64,000 bases of DNA, from positions 372,001 through 436,000 of the forward strand of contig NZ_VORS01000002.1 in the NCBI RefSeq assembly GCF_007997075.1, given 5' to 3'. Shown piece after piece: positions 34,447 through 42,668 of this stretch. A program made the translations under genes and the position numbers. This DNA comes from Polaribacter sp. IC073. Lineage in GTDB: Bacteria > Bacteroidota > Bacteroidia > Flavobacteriales > Flavobacteriaceae. The notes below the pieces were generated by a model that was given only the letters and a program-made list of their open reading frames with translations, was not told the origin of the DNA and made no database searches. Each line of letters opens with the position of its first letter. Position 1 is the first letter of the stretch.

Positions 34447-34752
34447 ATGAATAAGATAAAACTTACAGAATCAGCAATCGAAAAAAAATTAGAAAACCTT
34501 GTAGATTGGGAATATTATGACAACGCTTTACATACAGATTTTGAGTTCGATAATTTTAAAGATTGTATGTCTGCAATGAATAGAATTGCCTTCGAATGTG
34601 AAGCCTTAAATCATCACCCAGAATGGACAAACGTTTACAATACATTAGATATCACGTTAACAACGCATGATGCAGATGGTGTTACAGAATTAGATTTTAA
34701 ATTAGCGGCTGCAATTAACAAAATTGTAGAAGTTGAAGAAGAAGAAGATTAA
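34447..34752 (+). CDS. phhB: 4a-hydroxytetrahydrobiopterin dehydratase (PCD)
   Basis: This 101-residue protein recycles the pterin cofactor after aromatic amino acid hydroxylation. The active-site signature is present: ALNHHPEWTNVYNTLDITLTTHD, with the two adjacent histidines and a third histidine in TTHD. The alpha-beta fold and length are normal for the family. Flavobacteria often have phenylalanine hydroxylase, which is not in this window. The C-terminus is unusually acidic (VEVEEEED). Confidence 0.9.
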   Translation: MNKIKLTESAIEKKLENLVDWEYYDNALHTDFEFDNFKDCMSAMNRIAFECEALNHHPEWTNVYNTLDITLTTHDADGVTELDFKLAAAINKIVEVEEEED

Positions 34753-34787
34753 TTCAATAAAAACTATCTAATTATTATATTTAACTT

Positions 34788-35276
34788 GTGAAGAAAATAA
34801 TTCCATTTTTACTGCTTTTACTTGCCTTTTTTACCGCTTGTGAAAAAGACGATTTCTGTGTAAAGAACCCTGTTACATCAAAATTAAAAATAGATTTTTA
34901 CGATGATACCAATAGAGAAACTTTAAAAAAAGTACAACGTTTCTCTATAATAGCTGAAGGTAAAACAGATAGCCTATTTACAAATCAAAGTGGTAAAAAT
35001 AGTATTTCAATTCCATTAAATTCTTTAACAACAGAGACGGTTTATACCTTAAAGAAAAATGATACGGATGGCGCAACTTCAACTAATGAAATTGCAACGT
35101 TTACGATTAAATATGATACAGAAGAAGAATATGTTTCTCGTTCTTGTGGTTTCAAAATTATTTTTAAAAATGTAGCATTTTCTTCAAGCACAAGTTCTTG
35201 GATAACAGATTTTACACCAACAACGATTACGAATCTTGATGATCAAACCACAGCACATGTACAAATATTTCATTAG
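34788..35276 (+). CDS. DUF6452 family lipoprotein
   Basis: This 162-residue protein begins at a GTG (34788-34790) and has a lipoprotein signal peptide ending in FFTAC. The mature protein has one more cysteine pair (FCVKNP and RSCGFK) and is mostly beta strand. It matches DUF6452, a Bacteroidota-only family of unknown function. Its 3' end overlaps the start of the DUF6048 gene by 20 bases. That conserved pairing suggests a joint envelope role. Confidence 0.75.
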   Translation: MKKIIPFLLLLLAFFTACEKDDFCVKNPVTSKLKIDFYDDTNRETLKKVQRFSIIAEGKTDSLFTNQSGKNSISIPLNSLTTETVYTLKKNDTDGATSTNEIATFTIKYDTEEEYVSRSCGFKIIFKNVAFSSSTSSWITDFTPTTITNLDDQTTAHVQIFH

Positions 35277-35976
35277 CATCTGTTTTCTTTTTGTTTTTGC
35301 TGAAAGTTTTTCTCAAGAACAAAAAAGAGACACCATATTAAACACAGAAAAAGACAGTATTGTCTATAAAACCAATTACGGTTTTCGTTTAGGAGTAGAT
35401 ATTAGTAAGCCTATAAAATCTCTTATTGATGGTGCTTACAGTGGTTTTGAAATTGTTGGTGACTATAGAATTAAGAAGAACTTTTACATTGCAGCAGAAG
35501 TTGGGTATGAAGAAGAAACAAGTGCAGAAGATTATACCAATTCTACCGCTAAAGGAAGTTACATTCGTTTGGGCGTAAATTATAATGCTTACAAAAACTG
35601 GTTAGACATGAATAACGAGGTTTTTGTAGGATATAGATATGGTTTTAGTCTTTTTGATCAAACTTTAAACAGTTATACACCCAATGTTTCAGACGCAGAA
35701 AATGGGAATTATTTTCTTGCAGATATGAATACAACATCTAGCACTGCAACTAATTTAAATGCACACTGGTCTGAATTAATGTTAGGCGTAAAAGCAGAAA
35801 CTTTTAAGAATTTATATGTTAGCTTTAGTGTTTCTTACAAAGTTTTAATGAGCGTAAAAGACCAAGAAGATTTTAAAACTTTATTTTCTCCAGGATTTAA
35901 TAGAATTTTTGAAAGCAATACCGGTTTTGGCTTTAATTATACCTTAAGCTACTTAATTCCGTTTTCAAAAAAATAA
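35257..35976 (+). CDS. DUF6048 family outer-membrane-like protein
   Basis: I choose the ATG at 35257 (239 residues), giving a signal peptide MYKYFISICFLFVFAESFSQ. An earlier start seven codons upstream would place charged residues in front of it. The mature part shows alternating aromatic strands (FYIAAEVGYEEE, YIRLGVNYNAYK, VFVGYRYGFSLF, SFSVSYKVLM) ending in YTLSYLIPFSKK, the pattern of a small beta-barrel. It matches DUF6048. It overlaps the DUF6452 lipoprotein gene and is probably translated with it. Confidence 0.75.
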   Translation: MYKYFISICFLFVFAESFSQEQKRDTILNTEKDSIVYKTNYGFRLGVDISKPIKSLIDGAYSGFEIVGDYRIKKNFYIAAEVGYEEETSAEDYTNSTAKGSYIRLGVNYNAYKNWLDMNNEVFVGYRYGFSLFDQTLNSYTPNVSDAENGNYFLADMNTTSSTATNLNAHWSELMLGVKAETFKNLYVSFSVSYKVLMSVKDQEDFKTLFSPGFNRIFESNTGFGFNYTLSYLIPFSKK

Positions 35977-36043
35977 AAACACTACAGTAGTTGCTGTTTT
36001 TTTTAGTAACTTTAAGCATTGTTTTTAATAAAAAACTACAAAA

Positions 36044-36991
36044 ATGAATAAAATACCAAGTGTAAACTTAGCAGATTTTTTATCTGAAGATAAAAGTAGA
36101 AAGCAAAAATTTATAGATGAAATTGGTCACGCTTATGAAAACATAGGTTTTGTGGCTTTAAAAGGTCATTTTTTAGACGATACATTAGTCACGGATTTAT
36201 ATAGCGAAATAAAAAACTTTTTTGACTTACCAGTTGAAACAAAAGAGAAATATGAAATACCAGGAATTGGTGGCCAAAGAGGCTATGTTTCTTTTGGTAA
36301 AGAAGCTGCTAAGGGTAAAAAAGAAGCAGACTTAAAGGAGTTTTGGCACTTTGGCCAATATGTAGAAGATGATGCAGAAAGAGCCAAAGAATATCCAGAT
36401 AATGTACTTGTAGAGGAACTTCCGAAGTTTAACGAAGTTGGAAAACAAACCTATAAAATGTTAGAAAAAACAGCTAAATATGTGTTGCGCTCTTTAGCAT
36501 TGCACTTAGATTTAGAAGAAACTTATTTCGACAATTATATTAAAAATGGAAATAGTATTTTACGTCCTATTCACTATCCGCCAATTAAAACAGAACCAAA
36601 AGGAGCAGAAAGAGCTGCGGCGCATGGAGACATTAATTTAATTACTTTATTAATGGGCGCACAAGGAAAAGGTTTGCAAGTTCAGAATAACAATGGAGAT
36701 TGGATAGATGCTATGGCAGCACCAGATGAAATTATGATAAATGTTGGCGATATGTTATCTAGACATAGTAATAACAAATTGAAATCGACTATTCATAGAG
36801 TTGTAAATCCGCCAAAAGAAATGTGGGGAACTTCTCGTTATTCGATTCCGTTTTTTATGCACCCAATATCAGAAATGAAATTAGATGTTTTAGAAAATTG
36901 TATAGATGCAGAAAATCCGAAGCAATTTGAAGATATTACTGCGGGCGAATTTTTAGACGAACGTTTGAAGGAATTAGGATTGAAAAAATAA
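36044..36991 (+). CDS. 2-oxoglutarate/Fe(II) oxygenase, isopenicillin N synthase family
   Basis: This 315-residue protein has the DIOX_N region at the start (PSVNLADFLSED, YENIGFVALKGH) and the Fe(II) 2OG domain after residue 170. The iron ligands are H194 and D196 in AHGDIN and H251 in TIHRVVNP, and the cosubstrate arginine is in SRYSIPFF. GGQRGYVSFGKE is a common family segment. It is probably a cytoplasmic hydroxylase or oxidase; the substrate is not inferable. There is no beta-lactam or other pathway cluster around it. Confidence 0.88.
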   Translation: MNKIPSVNLADFLSEDKSRKQKFIDEIGHAYENIGFVALKGHFLDDTLVTDLYSEIKNFFDLPVETKEKYEIPGIGGQRGYVSFGKEAAKGKKEADLKEFWHFGQYVEDDAERAKEYPDNVLVEELPKFNEVGKQTYKMLEKTAKYVLRSLALHLDLEETYFDNYIKNGNSILRPIHYPPIKTEPKGAERAAAHGDINLITLLMGAQGKGLQVQNNNGDWIDAMAAPDEIMINVGDMLSRHSNNKLKSTIHRVVNPPKEMWGTSRYSIPFFMHPISEMKLDVLENCIDAENPKQFEDITAGEFLDERLKELGLKK

Positions 36992-37062
36992 TATAATGAT
37001 CAATAAATAGTTATTATTAATCAGTTACTGATAATTATTTAATGATAATTGACAATTGAAAA

Positions 37063-37386
37063 ATGGATTTTAAAGATCAATTAAAAAATTTATTTCCAGA
37101 ACATGAGGAAAAAATTGAACCGGTAAAAGAGAAATCTAATATTTGGTTACAAGAAGATCCTATTCTCTGTAAATATGAAAAACGAAAAGGAAAACCAATT
37201 ACTATTTTAGAAGGATATACTGGTGCAACTTCCGATTTTAAAATTTTAGCAAAAGAAATTAAAACCAAACTTTCTGTTGGTGGTAGTTTTAAAGATGATA
37301 AAATTATTATTCAAGGAGATTTTAGAGATAAAATCATGAAAATGCTTACAGATAAAGGTTTTAAGGTAAAAAGAGTTGGAGGATAA
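37063..37386 (+). CDS. SUI1 domain translation factor (YciH-like)
   Basis: This 107-residue protein has a SUI1/eIF1-type domain from about residue 40: TILEGYTGATSDFKILAKEIKTKL, the basic loop GGSFKDDKIIIQGDFRDK, and the final strand KGFKVKRVGG. Bacterial YciH homologues affect start-site fidelity or act as general inhibitors of initiation; that comes from the family. The N-terminal 30 residues are acidic and less conserved. It is followed nine bases later by the phosphorylase gene. Confidence 0.88.
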   Translation: MDFKDQLKNLFPEHEEKIEPVKEKSNIWLQEDPILCKYEKRKGKPITILEGYTGATSDFKILAKEIKTKLSVGGSFKDDKIIIQGDFRDKIMKMLTDKGFKVKRVGG

Positions 37387-37395
37387 AAAATAATT

Positions 37396-38265
37396 ATGAA
37401 CATACAACAATCTGAATTAATTTTAAATCCCGATGGTAGCATTTATCACCTGAATTTAAAACCAAAAAATATAGCGAATGATATTATTTTTGTTGGCGAC
37501 CAGGATAGAGTAGATAAAATTACAGATAGGTTTGATTCTGTAGAATTTACAACTCAAAAAAGAGAGTTTAAAACGTCTACTGGTATCTATAAAGGTAAAA
37601 GATTGTCTGTAATTTCTACAGGTATTGGGCCAGATAATATCGATATTGTTTTAAATGAATTAGATGCGCTTGTGAATATCGATTTAGAGACAAGACAACC
37701 AAAAACAAAATTAACAGCTTTAAATATTGTAAGAATTGGTACTTCTGGTTCTTTACAAAAAGACATTCCGGTAGATTCTTTTTTAATGAGTTCTCATGCT
37801 TTAGATTTAAATGGCATGCTACACTCCTATCAAATTGAAAATATTTCAAATACTGAAATTGAAAATGCTTTTGTAAAACACACCAATTGGAGTGCTAAAA
37901 AATCTGCCCCTATTTTGATTGAAAGTAGTAGTGAATTAGCAGAAAAACTAGATTCAGAAAAAATTGTAAAAGGAATTACAGCGACTGCAGGTGGTTTTTA
38001 CGGACCACAAGGAAGAGTTTTACGCTTGTCTTTGCAAGATGCTCATATAAATAATAAAATAGATTCTTTTAATTTTAACGGAAATAGAATTACCAATTTA
38101 GAAATGGAAACATCGGCAATTTATGGTTTATCTAAACTATTAGGCCACAATGCAGTTTCTATGAATGCCATTATTGCAAACAGAGCAAATGGTACTTTTA
38201 GCAAAGATTACAAGAAAGTTGTAGAAGATTTAATTGAATATTCGTTGAATAAATTAATAGAATAG
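37396..38265 (+). CDS. Uridine phosphorylase-type nucleoside phosphorylase
   Basis: This 289-residue enzyme belongs to the NP-I family. It shows the phosphate-binding start FVGDQDRVDKI, STGIGPDN, RIGTSGSLQ and NLEMETSAIYGLS, where the Met-Glu binds ribose. It should cleave uridine, or a related nucleoside, to base and ribose-1-phosphate. The stop TAG is directly followed by the ATG of the next gene, indicating tight coupling. The exact base specificity is not certain. Confidence 0.85.
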   Translation: MNIQQSELILNPDGSIYHLNLKPKNIANDIIFVGDQDRVDKITDRFDSVEFTTQKREFKTSTGIYKGKRLSVISTGIGPDNIDIVLNELDALVNIDLETRQPKTKLTALNIVRIGTSGSLQKDIPVDSFLMSSHALDLNGMLHSYQIENISNTEIENAFVKHTNWSAKKSAPILIESSSELAEKLDSEKIVKGITATAGGFYGPQGRVLRLSLQDAHINNKIDSFNFNGNRITNLEMETSAIYGLSKLLGHNAVSMNAIIANRANGTFSKDYKKVVEDLIEYSLNKLIE

Positions 38266-39126
38266 ATGACGAGCTTAAAAGTTGGTGGCGTACCAGAACA
38301 TTTTAATTATCCGTGGTATTTAACCCTAAAAAATAAGGATTATACAAAAGAAAACATCAATCTTAGATGGCAAGATTACCCTGGCGGAACGGGTGAAATG
38401 TGTAAATCGCTGCGTTCTGGAGAAGTTGATATTGCGATTGTTTTAACAGAAGGAATCATTAAAGATATTGCGGATGGAAACCCGTCTAAAATTGTACAAA
38501 CTTTTGTTGAAACCCCTTTAATTTGGGGAATTCATGTAGGTGAAAAATCAAAATTTAAAACTATTGATAATTTAGAACACGCTACAATTGCAATTAGTAG
38601 ATTTGGTTCTGGGTCTCATTTAATGGCAATTGTAAACGCTTTTAACCAAGGTTGGAATGTAGAAAACCTCAAATTTAAAGTAATTGGTAATTTACAAGGA
38701 GGAATTGATGCGTTAACAAACGGAGAGGCAGATTATTTTATGTGGGAACATTTTACCACAAAACCTTTGGTAGATAACGGTACTTTTAGAAGAATTGGAG
38801 ATTGCCCTACACCTTGGCCATGTTTTGTAGTTGCTGTAAGAAATGAGGTGCTAGAAAATAATTATAATGAAGTAAAAAAAGTCTTAGACATTATAAATGA
38901 ACAAACTACAGACTTTAAAAACATAAAAAATATTGATAAAATTCTAGCAAAAAGATACGAGCAAAAGTTAGAAGACATTCAGAAATGGTTAAAAATCACC
39001 GAATGGAATGATGGACAACCAATTACTGAAAATTTAATTACACAAATTCAAAATAAAATGGTTCGTTTTAACGTTATAGAAGAGAAGAAAAATTCAGGTG
39101 AGTTCATAAAAAACATGTACATTTAA
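38266..39126 (+). CDS. Ca3427-like periplasmic-binding-fold protein, cytoplasmic
   Basis: This 286-residue protein has the type 2 periplasmic-binding fold but no signal peptide, so it should stay in the cytoplasm. The segments WQDYPGGTGEMCKSLRSGEVDIAIVLTEG, GSGSHLMA and GGIDALTNGEADYFMWEHF match the Ca3427-like group, related to THI5/SsuA-type proteins. Its ligand is unknown. It starts at the base after the uridine phosphorylase stop, which hints at a pyrimidine-like or nucleoside-related ligand. That hint is inference only. Confidence 0.7.
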   Translation: MTSLKVGGVPEHFNYPWYLTLKNKDYTKENINLRWQDYPGGTGEMCKSLRSGEVDIAIVLTEGIIKDIADGNPSKIVQTFVETPLIWGIHVGEKSKFKTIDNLEHATIAISRFGSGSHLMAIVNAFNQGWNVENLKFKVIGNLQGGIDALTNGEADYFMWEHFTTKPLVDNGTFRRIGDCPTPWPCFVVAVRNEVLENNYNEVKKVLDIINEQTTDFKNIKNIDKILAKRYEQKLEDIQKWLKITEWNDGQPITENLITQIQNKMVRFNVIEEKKNSGEFIKNMYI

Positions 39127-39145
39127 ACCTTAAAATCCTTTATCA

Positions 39146-39286
39146 ATGAAAAAAGCAGTATTTGTTGTAATTTGTATCGTAGGAAGCATTTGTTTCTCTT
39201 CTTGTAGAAGCTCTTCTAAATCTTGTGGTTTAGCAGATGCATCAACAACCAATCAAACAACATTAAAACAGATAGATGTGTTATAA
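39146..39286 (+). CDS. 46-residue small lipoprotein
   Basis: A short frame from ATG 39146 to TAA 39284-39286 encodes a signal peptide (KKAVFVVICIVGSICFSSC) with a lipobox cysteine at position 19. About 27 polar residues follow, with one more cysteine (SSKSCG). It lies 20 bases after the Ca3427-like gene and a good terminator follows. I do not recognise a family. The coupling with upstream genes and the clear lipobox favour a real gene. Confidence 0.6.
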   Translation: MKKAVFVVICIVGSICFSSCRSSSKSCGLADASTTNQTTLKQIDVL

Positions 39287-39314
39287 TCTCTCTGTTTCTT
39301 AATTTCAAATTCAG

Positions 39315-39342
39315 TGAATCCGCTTTTAAGCGGATTTTTTTA
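39315..39342 (+). terminator. Intrinsic terminator
   Basis: AATCCGCTT (39317-39325) and AAGCGGATT (39328-39336) form a stem followed by a T-run. It ends the transcript that includes the small lipoprotein. Confidence 0.85.
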
Positions 39343-39343
39343 G

Positions 39344-39421
39344 GCGTTATTTTGAGGAACGTAGCAATCTCATTAAAATAATTAATGACATAAATTAGAT
39401 TACTCCTATCGTCGAAATGAC
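39344..39421. repeat. Degenerate family A repeat
   Basis: GCGTTATTTTGAGGAACGTAGCAATCT forms the left part. The right part is AGATTACTCC...GTCGAAATGACAA. It lies between the terminator and the end of ung. Confidence 0.6.
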
Positions 39422-39426
39422 AAATC

Positions 39427-40083
39427 TTACCATTCAATCGGCTTCTCTCCTATTCCTTCTAAAAAAGTATTCGTTTTAGAAAAATGTTTACTTTCAAACC
39501 ATCCTCTCCAAGCACCTAACGGAGATGGATGCGGAGCTATAAAAAGAGTGTGTTTATCCGTATTTATAAGTTTAGTTTTACTTTCTGCAAATTTTCCCCA
39601 AAGTAAAAAGACAACATTTTCTTTTTCGTCCGAAACCTTTTTAATAACTTCATCGGTAAATATTTCCCACCCTTTTTTCTGATGACTTCCTGCTTCATGA
39701 GCTCTTACCGTTAAGGTCGCATTTAATAATAAAACGCCTTGTTTTGCCCATGTTTTTAAATTCCCGCTTTGCGGAATTTCTATACCTAAATCCGCAGCAA
39801 TTTCTTTAAAAATATTCTTTAAAGACGGCGGATGCTTCATTCCGTCTTTAACAGAAAAACACAAACCGTTTGCTTGATCTTGATCATGATAAGGATCTTG
39901 ACCAATAATGACCACTTTTAGATCTTCAAAAGAACAGCAATTAAATGCAGCAAAAATAGCTTCTTTTTTAGGAAAGCATTGGTGATTTTCATATTCTGAT
40001 ATTACAAAGCTTGTTAATTCTTTAAAATAAGTTTTATCAAACTCTGGTTGTAAAATCTCTTTCCAGCTATTATTTAAGGTCAT
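39427..40083 (-). CDS. ung: Uracil-DNA glycosylase, family 1
   Basis: This 218-residue enzyme removes uracil from DNA. The catalytic aspartate D63 lies in GQDPYHD, the uracil-recognising phenylalanine in GLCFSV, and the minor-groove loop with the catalytic histidine in HPSPLGAWRG. LLNATLTVRAHEAGSHQKKGW is the usual middle motif. Length and motif order are normal. A TAnnTTTG match lies 22 bases upstream. Confidence 0.97.
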   Translation of the reverse strand: MTLNNSWKEILQPEFDKTYFKELTSFVISEYENHQCFPKKEAIFAAFNCCSFEDLKVVIIGQDPYHDQDQANGLCFSVKDGMKHPPSLKNIFKEIAADLGIEIPQSGNLKTWAKQGVLLLNATLTVRAHEAGSHQKKGWEIFTDEVIKKVSDEKENVVFLLWGKFAESKTKLINTDKHTLFIAPHPSPLGAWRGWFESKHFSKTNTFLEGIGEKPIEW

Positions 40084-40104
40084 TTTTATCTTTTATTCTG
40101 ATTG

Positions 40105-40112
40105 CAAAAATA
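40105..40112 (-). promoter_or_regulatory. Candidate -7 element for ung
   Basis: The reverse strand reads TATTTTTG, a full TAnnTTTG match, 22 bases upstream of the ung start. Confidence 0.5.
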
Positions 40113-40201
40113 CTTTTTAAATAGCAATAATTAAATGTTAAACATAAAACCTGAGTTATCTTTATAAAAAAGGGCTTTAATTTTACTTAAACTTCAAATA
40201 A

Positions 40202-40249
40202 AACAGTGTTTTACCTCTTTTTTATTTTGAATTATACAACTAACTTTGA
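40202..40249 (+). promoter_or_regulatory. Shared promoter block, copy 1
   Basis: AACAGTGTTT, CCTCT (offset 12) and TACAACTAACTTTGA (offset 33) recur at the same offsets at 44413-44460. TAACTTTG at 40241-40248 is a TAnnTTTG -7 element. No good -33 element is seen at the usual distance, so the upstream AACAGTGTTT/CCTCT part may bind a regulator. Transcription would cover the lgt-like gene and the MopE-type lipoprotein. Confidence 0.65.
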
Positions 40250-40484
40250 ATAAAACCTTATAAGATGGAACTGATTAAGCTATGATGAATTCAATGGCAT
40301 TTTTTTATAAAGTTTAGTTGTATTCAAATTTGTAAACATGACTTATACTTAATTTAAAAAAAAATTATTAAATTATTCTGCTAAGATAAAAACAGATTAT
40401 TATAAATAAGGTATCCATAGCATCAACAAAACCAATTACAGGAGGTTTGATATTAGAGAAGAAAGAGTCTTAATAAATAAAAAA

Positions 40485-41234
40485 ATGTATCCAAAACTAT
40501 TAGAATTTCAAAATATAACAATTTACACCTATGCCTTTTGTATTACTTTCGGTACTTTAATAGCCGTTTTATATACGAAATGGCAGGCTAAAAAAACATT
40601 GAAAATAGTTTTACCAAATTACTTCTTCTACCTAATTTTTATTGCTGGTTTTATTGGTGGAAAACTATTTTTATTTTTTGAGAAACCCGCTTATTATACA
40701 CAAAATCCTAAAAGTATATTAGACATTTTTTCTGGTGGATTTGTTTTTTATGGTTCATTTATTTGTACAATAGCCGTAATTATTTGGTACTTAAAAAAAC
40801 ATAAAATTGCCATTTTACCTTTACTCGATATTTTAGCTATCACCACTACCATCGTTCACGTCATAGGTAGAATCGGTTGCTTTTTTGCAGGATGTTGTTA
40901 CGGCAAGCCTACAAGCTCTTATTTTGGAATTAGTTTTCCAACCACAAACTCTATTACCGTACATCCTACTCAATTATATGAAGTCTTTTCTATTCTATTT
41001 ATTATGAGTTTACTTTTTGTCATTAAAAGAAACAAACAATTTAATGGACAAATATTTCTTTCTTACGTAATATTATATGCAATAGCTAGAAGTGTATTAG
41101 AGATTTTTAGAGGTGATAATAGAGGTTTTATTATGCAAGACTATATATCTCACTCTCAATTTATAGCATTTATCTTAATAAGCATAACAGCTTATTTATA
41201 TCTCAAATTAAATTCAAAAACAATAACCATTTAA
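40485..41234 (+). CDS. Divergent Lgt-like (prolipoprotein diacylglyceryl transferase family) membrane protein
   Basis: This 249-residue protein has about seven membrane helices and clear Lgt family landmarks: FYLIFIAGFIGGKL, GGFVFYGSFI, IGRIGCFFAGCCYGKP, VHPTQLYEVF and the C-terminal RSVLEIFRGDNRG. It is shorter than usual Lgt (about 270-330). Two signature sites differ: the essential histidine of the HGG loop is a tyrosine (FYGS), and the GRxGNFxNGE motif is GRIGCFFAGCCYGK, with three cysteines. It may be a specialised paralogue acting on the two lipoproteins encoded downstream. The activity cannot be assumed. Confidence 0.78.
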   Translation: MYPKLLEFQNITIYTYAFCITFGTLIAVLYTKWQAKKTLKIVLPNYFFYLIFIAGFIGGKLFLFFEKPAYYTQNPKSILDIFSGGFVFYGSFICTIAVIIWYLKKHKIAILPLLDILAITTTIVHVIGRIGCFFAGCCYGKPTSSYFGISFPTTNSITVHPTQLYEVFSILFIMSLLFVIKRNKQFNGQIFLSYVILYAIARSVLEIFRGDNRGFIMQDYISHSQFIAFILISITAYLYLKLNSKTITI

Positions 41235-41243
41235 ACAAAAATT

Positions 41244-41915
41244 ATGAAAAAATTAATTGTAAACACATTTATACCAATAGCACTTTTAATAACTGCTATT
41301 TTTATTATTGGAGCAGGTTGTTCTGGAATTCCTGATTTAAAAGAATATGTATGGCATAAAGATGCAGATGGTGATGGATATGGTTTGGCAGGTACTGCTG
41401 TAATGGAACAAGAACAACCAGAAGGATATGTAGAAAATGATACTGATTGCGATGATACAAATGCTGACGTCTATCCTGGTGCAACAGAAATACCCGATAA
41501 TGATATAGATGAAGATTGTAACGGAAAATTTGCTTACACGTTTTATTCGGATAAAGATGGAGATGGTTTTGGTAGCGAAACTCCGATTATTATTGAAATT
41601 GACAACAATACTACTGCTCCAGATAATTTTTCTTGGTTTGCCGGAGATTGTAACGATGATAATGCCGAAATACATCCAAAAGCTGTAGAAATAGAAAAAA
41701 ACGGAATAGATGATAATTGCGACGGAATTATAGATATTGTTGAATATTATATAGATGAAGATGGCGATGGATATGGCTCACAAAAAGCTACTCCTGCAGA
41801 AGGTGTTACCAATAATTTAGATTGTGATGATACTGATGAAAAAATTCATCCTTATACCAGAGAGTTTTTAGATGATAAAATAGATAGTAATTGTGATGGG
41901 AAAGATAACACGTAA
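41244..41915 (+). CDS. MopE-type acidic repeat lipoprotein
   Basis: This 223-residue lipoprotein has a signal peptide ending IIGAGC (C26) and a strongly acidic mature part. Three repeats combine a calcium-type loop (DADGDGYG, DKDGDGFG, DEDGDGYG) with a MopE-like motif (DCDDTNADVYPGATE, DCNDDNAEIHPKAVE, DCDDTDEKIHP) and a following DNDIDEDCNG-like turn. Such motifs bind copper in MopE or calcium in other surface proteins; the metal here is unknown. It starts nine bases after the lgt-like gene, so the two are cotranscribed. Confidence 0.85.
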   Translation: MKKLIVNTFIPIALLITAIFIIGAGCSGIPDLKEYVWHKDADGDGYGLAGTAVMEQEQPEGYVENDTDCDDTNADVYPGATEIPDNDIDEDCNGKFAYTFYSDKDGDGFGSETPIIIEIDNNTTAPDNFSWFAGDCNDDNAEIHPKAVEIEKNGIDDNCDGIIDIVEYYIDEDGDGYGSQKATPAEGVTNNLDCDDTDEKIHPYTREFLDDKIDSNCDGKDNT

Positions 41916-42047
41916 TAGACTAAGATAATGGAAGCTCTTTACACTTTTACAAATTGAGGATGTTAAAAATAGTACAAACCATCTTCTAAAAAAAGTTAAT
42001 GTAAATTGGTAACCCAAAAGCATATTAAAAAGAAATTAAAACAACCA

Positions 42048-42560
42048 ATGTTAAAGCTTCATATCACTTTATTTATAATTATGTTATGGAGCTTTTCATA
42101 TTCTCAACAATACACAAATATTACGGTAAAGGATGGCTTACCTATCAGATATTTATCCAAAATATCTAAATTAGGTTATATCAAAAACGATAGTGTTTAT
42201 GCTTTTGCAAGTGAGGTTATAAATGAAATATTTACTCCCAATTGCACTAGTCTAATAGGCAACAAATTATACTAACAAGTAATCCTAGAGCGCATGAATT
42301 AATCAATGATAAATGGAATTAGTATCAAAAAATACTTTTTTGAGAAAGGGAACACCAGTATATATTAAACACCCAACTATTACTTCTTAAGTGACAAGGA
42401 CTAATTTAGATACTATAAAATTAATCTATAAAAATGAGGAAACAAAAAAGATGCCCAATCATAAAAATATTCTAAGCACCATGCATTATAGAGATCAAAT
42501 AACAGTCAGTTTGTTTTATTAGGCAGCAAATAAATATTATTCAATATTAAACTTAAATAC
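42048..42560 (+). pseudogene. Remnant of a two-component-regulator propeller protein
   Basis: From ATG 42048 the translation starts with a signal peptide (LHITLFIIMLWSFSYSQQ) followed by YTNITVKDGLP. That is the usual N-terminus of Bacteroidota sensors with ligand-binding propeller repeats (histidine kinase or LuxR type). The frame stops at 42275 after 75 residues, whereas intact members have several hundred to over a thousand. Sequence after it carries stops in all frames. The 3' limit given is approximate. Confidence 0.5.
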
Positions 42561-42631
42561 CTTAAAACTGTATAAGCGAAATTTTGAAGATAAAGTAGGC
42601 ATCAACAAATCATAATACACCTAATAGACAA

Positions 42632-42668
42632 TCAAATTCAAAAATAATAACTATTTAAATCTAAATCT
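42632..42668 (+). repeat. Partial copy of the lgt-like 3' end and spacer
   Basis: ATTCAAAAATAATAACTATTTAAA here corresponds to ATTCAAAAACAATAACCATTTAAA at 41212-41235, the last codons and stop of the lgt-like gene. The following spacers up to the next ATG are also similar. This suggests duplication of an lgt-tail plus lipoprotein unit. Confidence 0.5.

Larger units (their letters stand above)
40084..40484. other. Intergenic region upstream of the lgt-like gene
   Basis: The 401-bp gap holds the ung promoter match at 40105-40112 and the conserved 48-bp promoter block at 40202-40249. From there about 235 nt of leader run to the lgt-like start. A short stop-ended frame near 40405-40473 (ending ITGGLILEKKES) could be a gene remnant but has weak support. 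The GGAGG at 40441 is too far from the start to be a ribosome site. Confidence 0.5.
41916..42668. other. Gene-poor region with a decayed sensor gene
   Basis: This 753-bp gap holds the remains of a propeller-type sensor from 42048, then stop-rich sequence with no intact frame. The last stretch (42625-42668) resembles the 3' end of the lgt-like gene and its spacer. I saw no clear terminator after the MopE-type gene. Confidence 0.6.

Noticed and set aside
40405..40473. Stop-ended frame (ending ITGGLILEKKES) upstream of the lgt-like gene
   Set aside because: It is about 20 codons, has no start codon and no clear relative; it could be a gene remnant but support is too weak.
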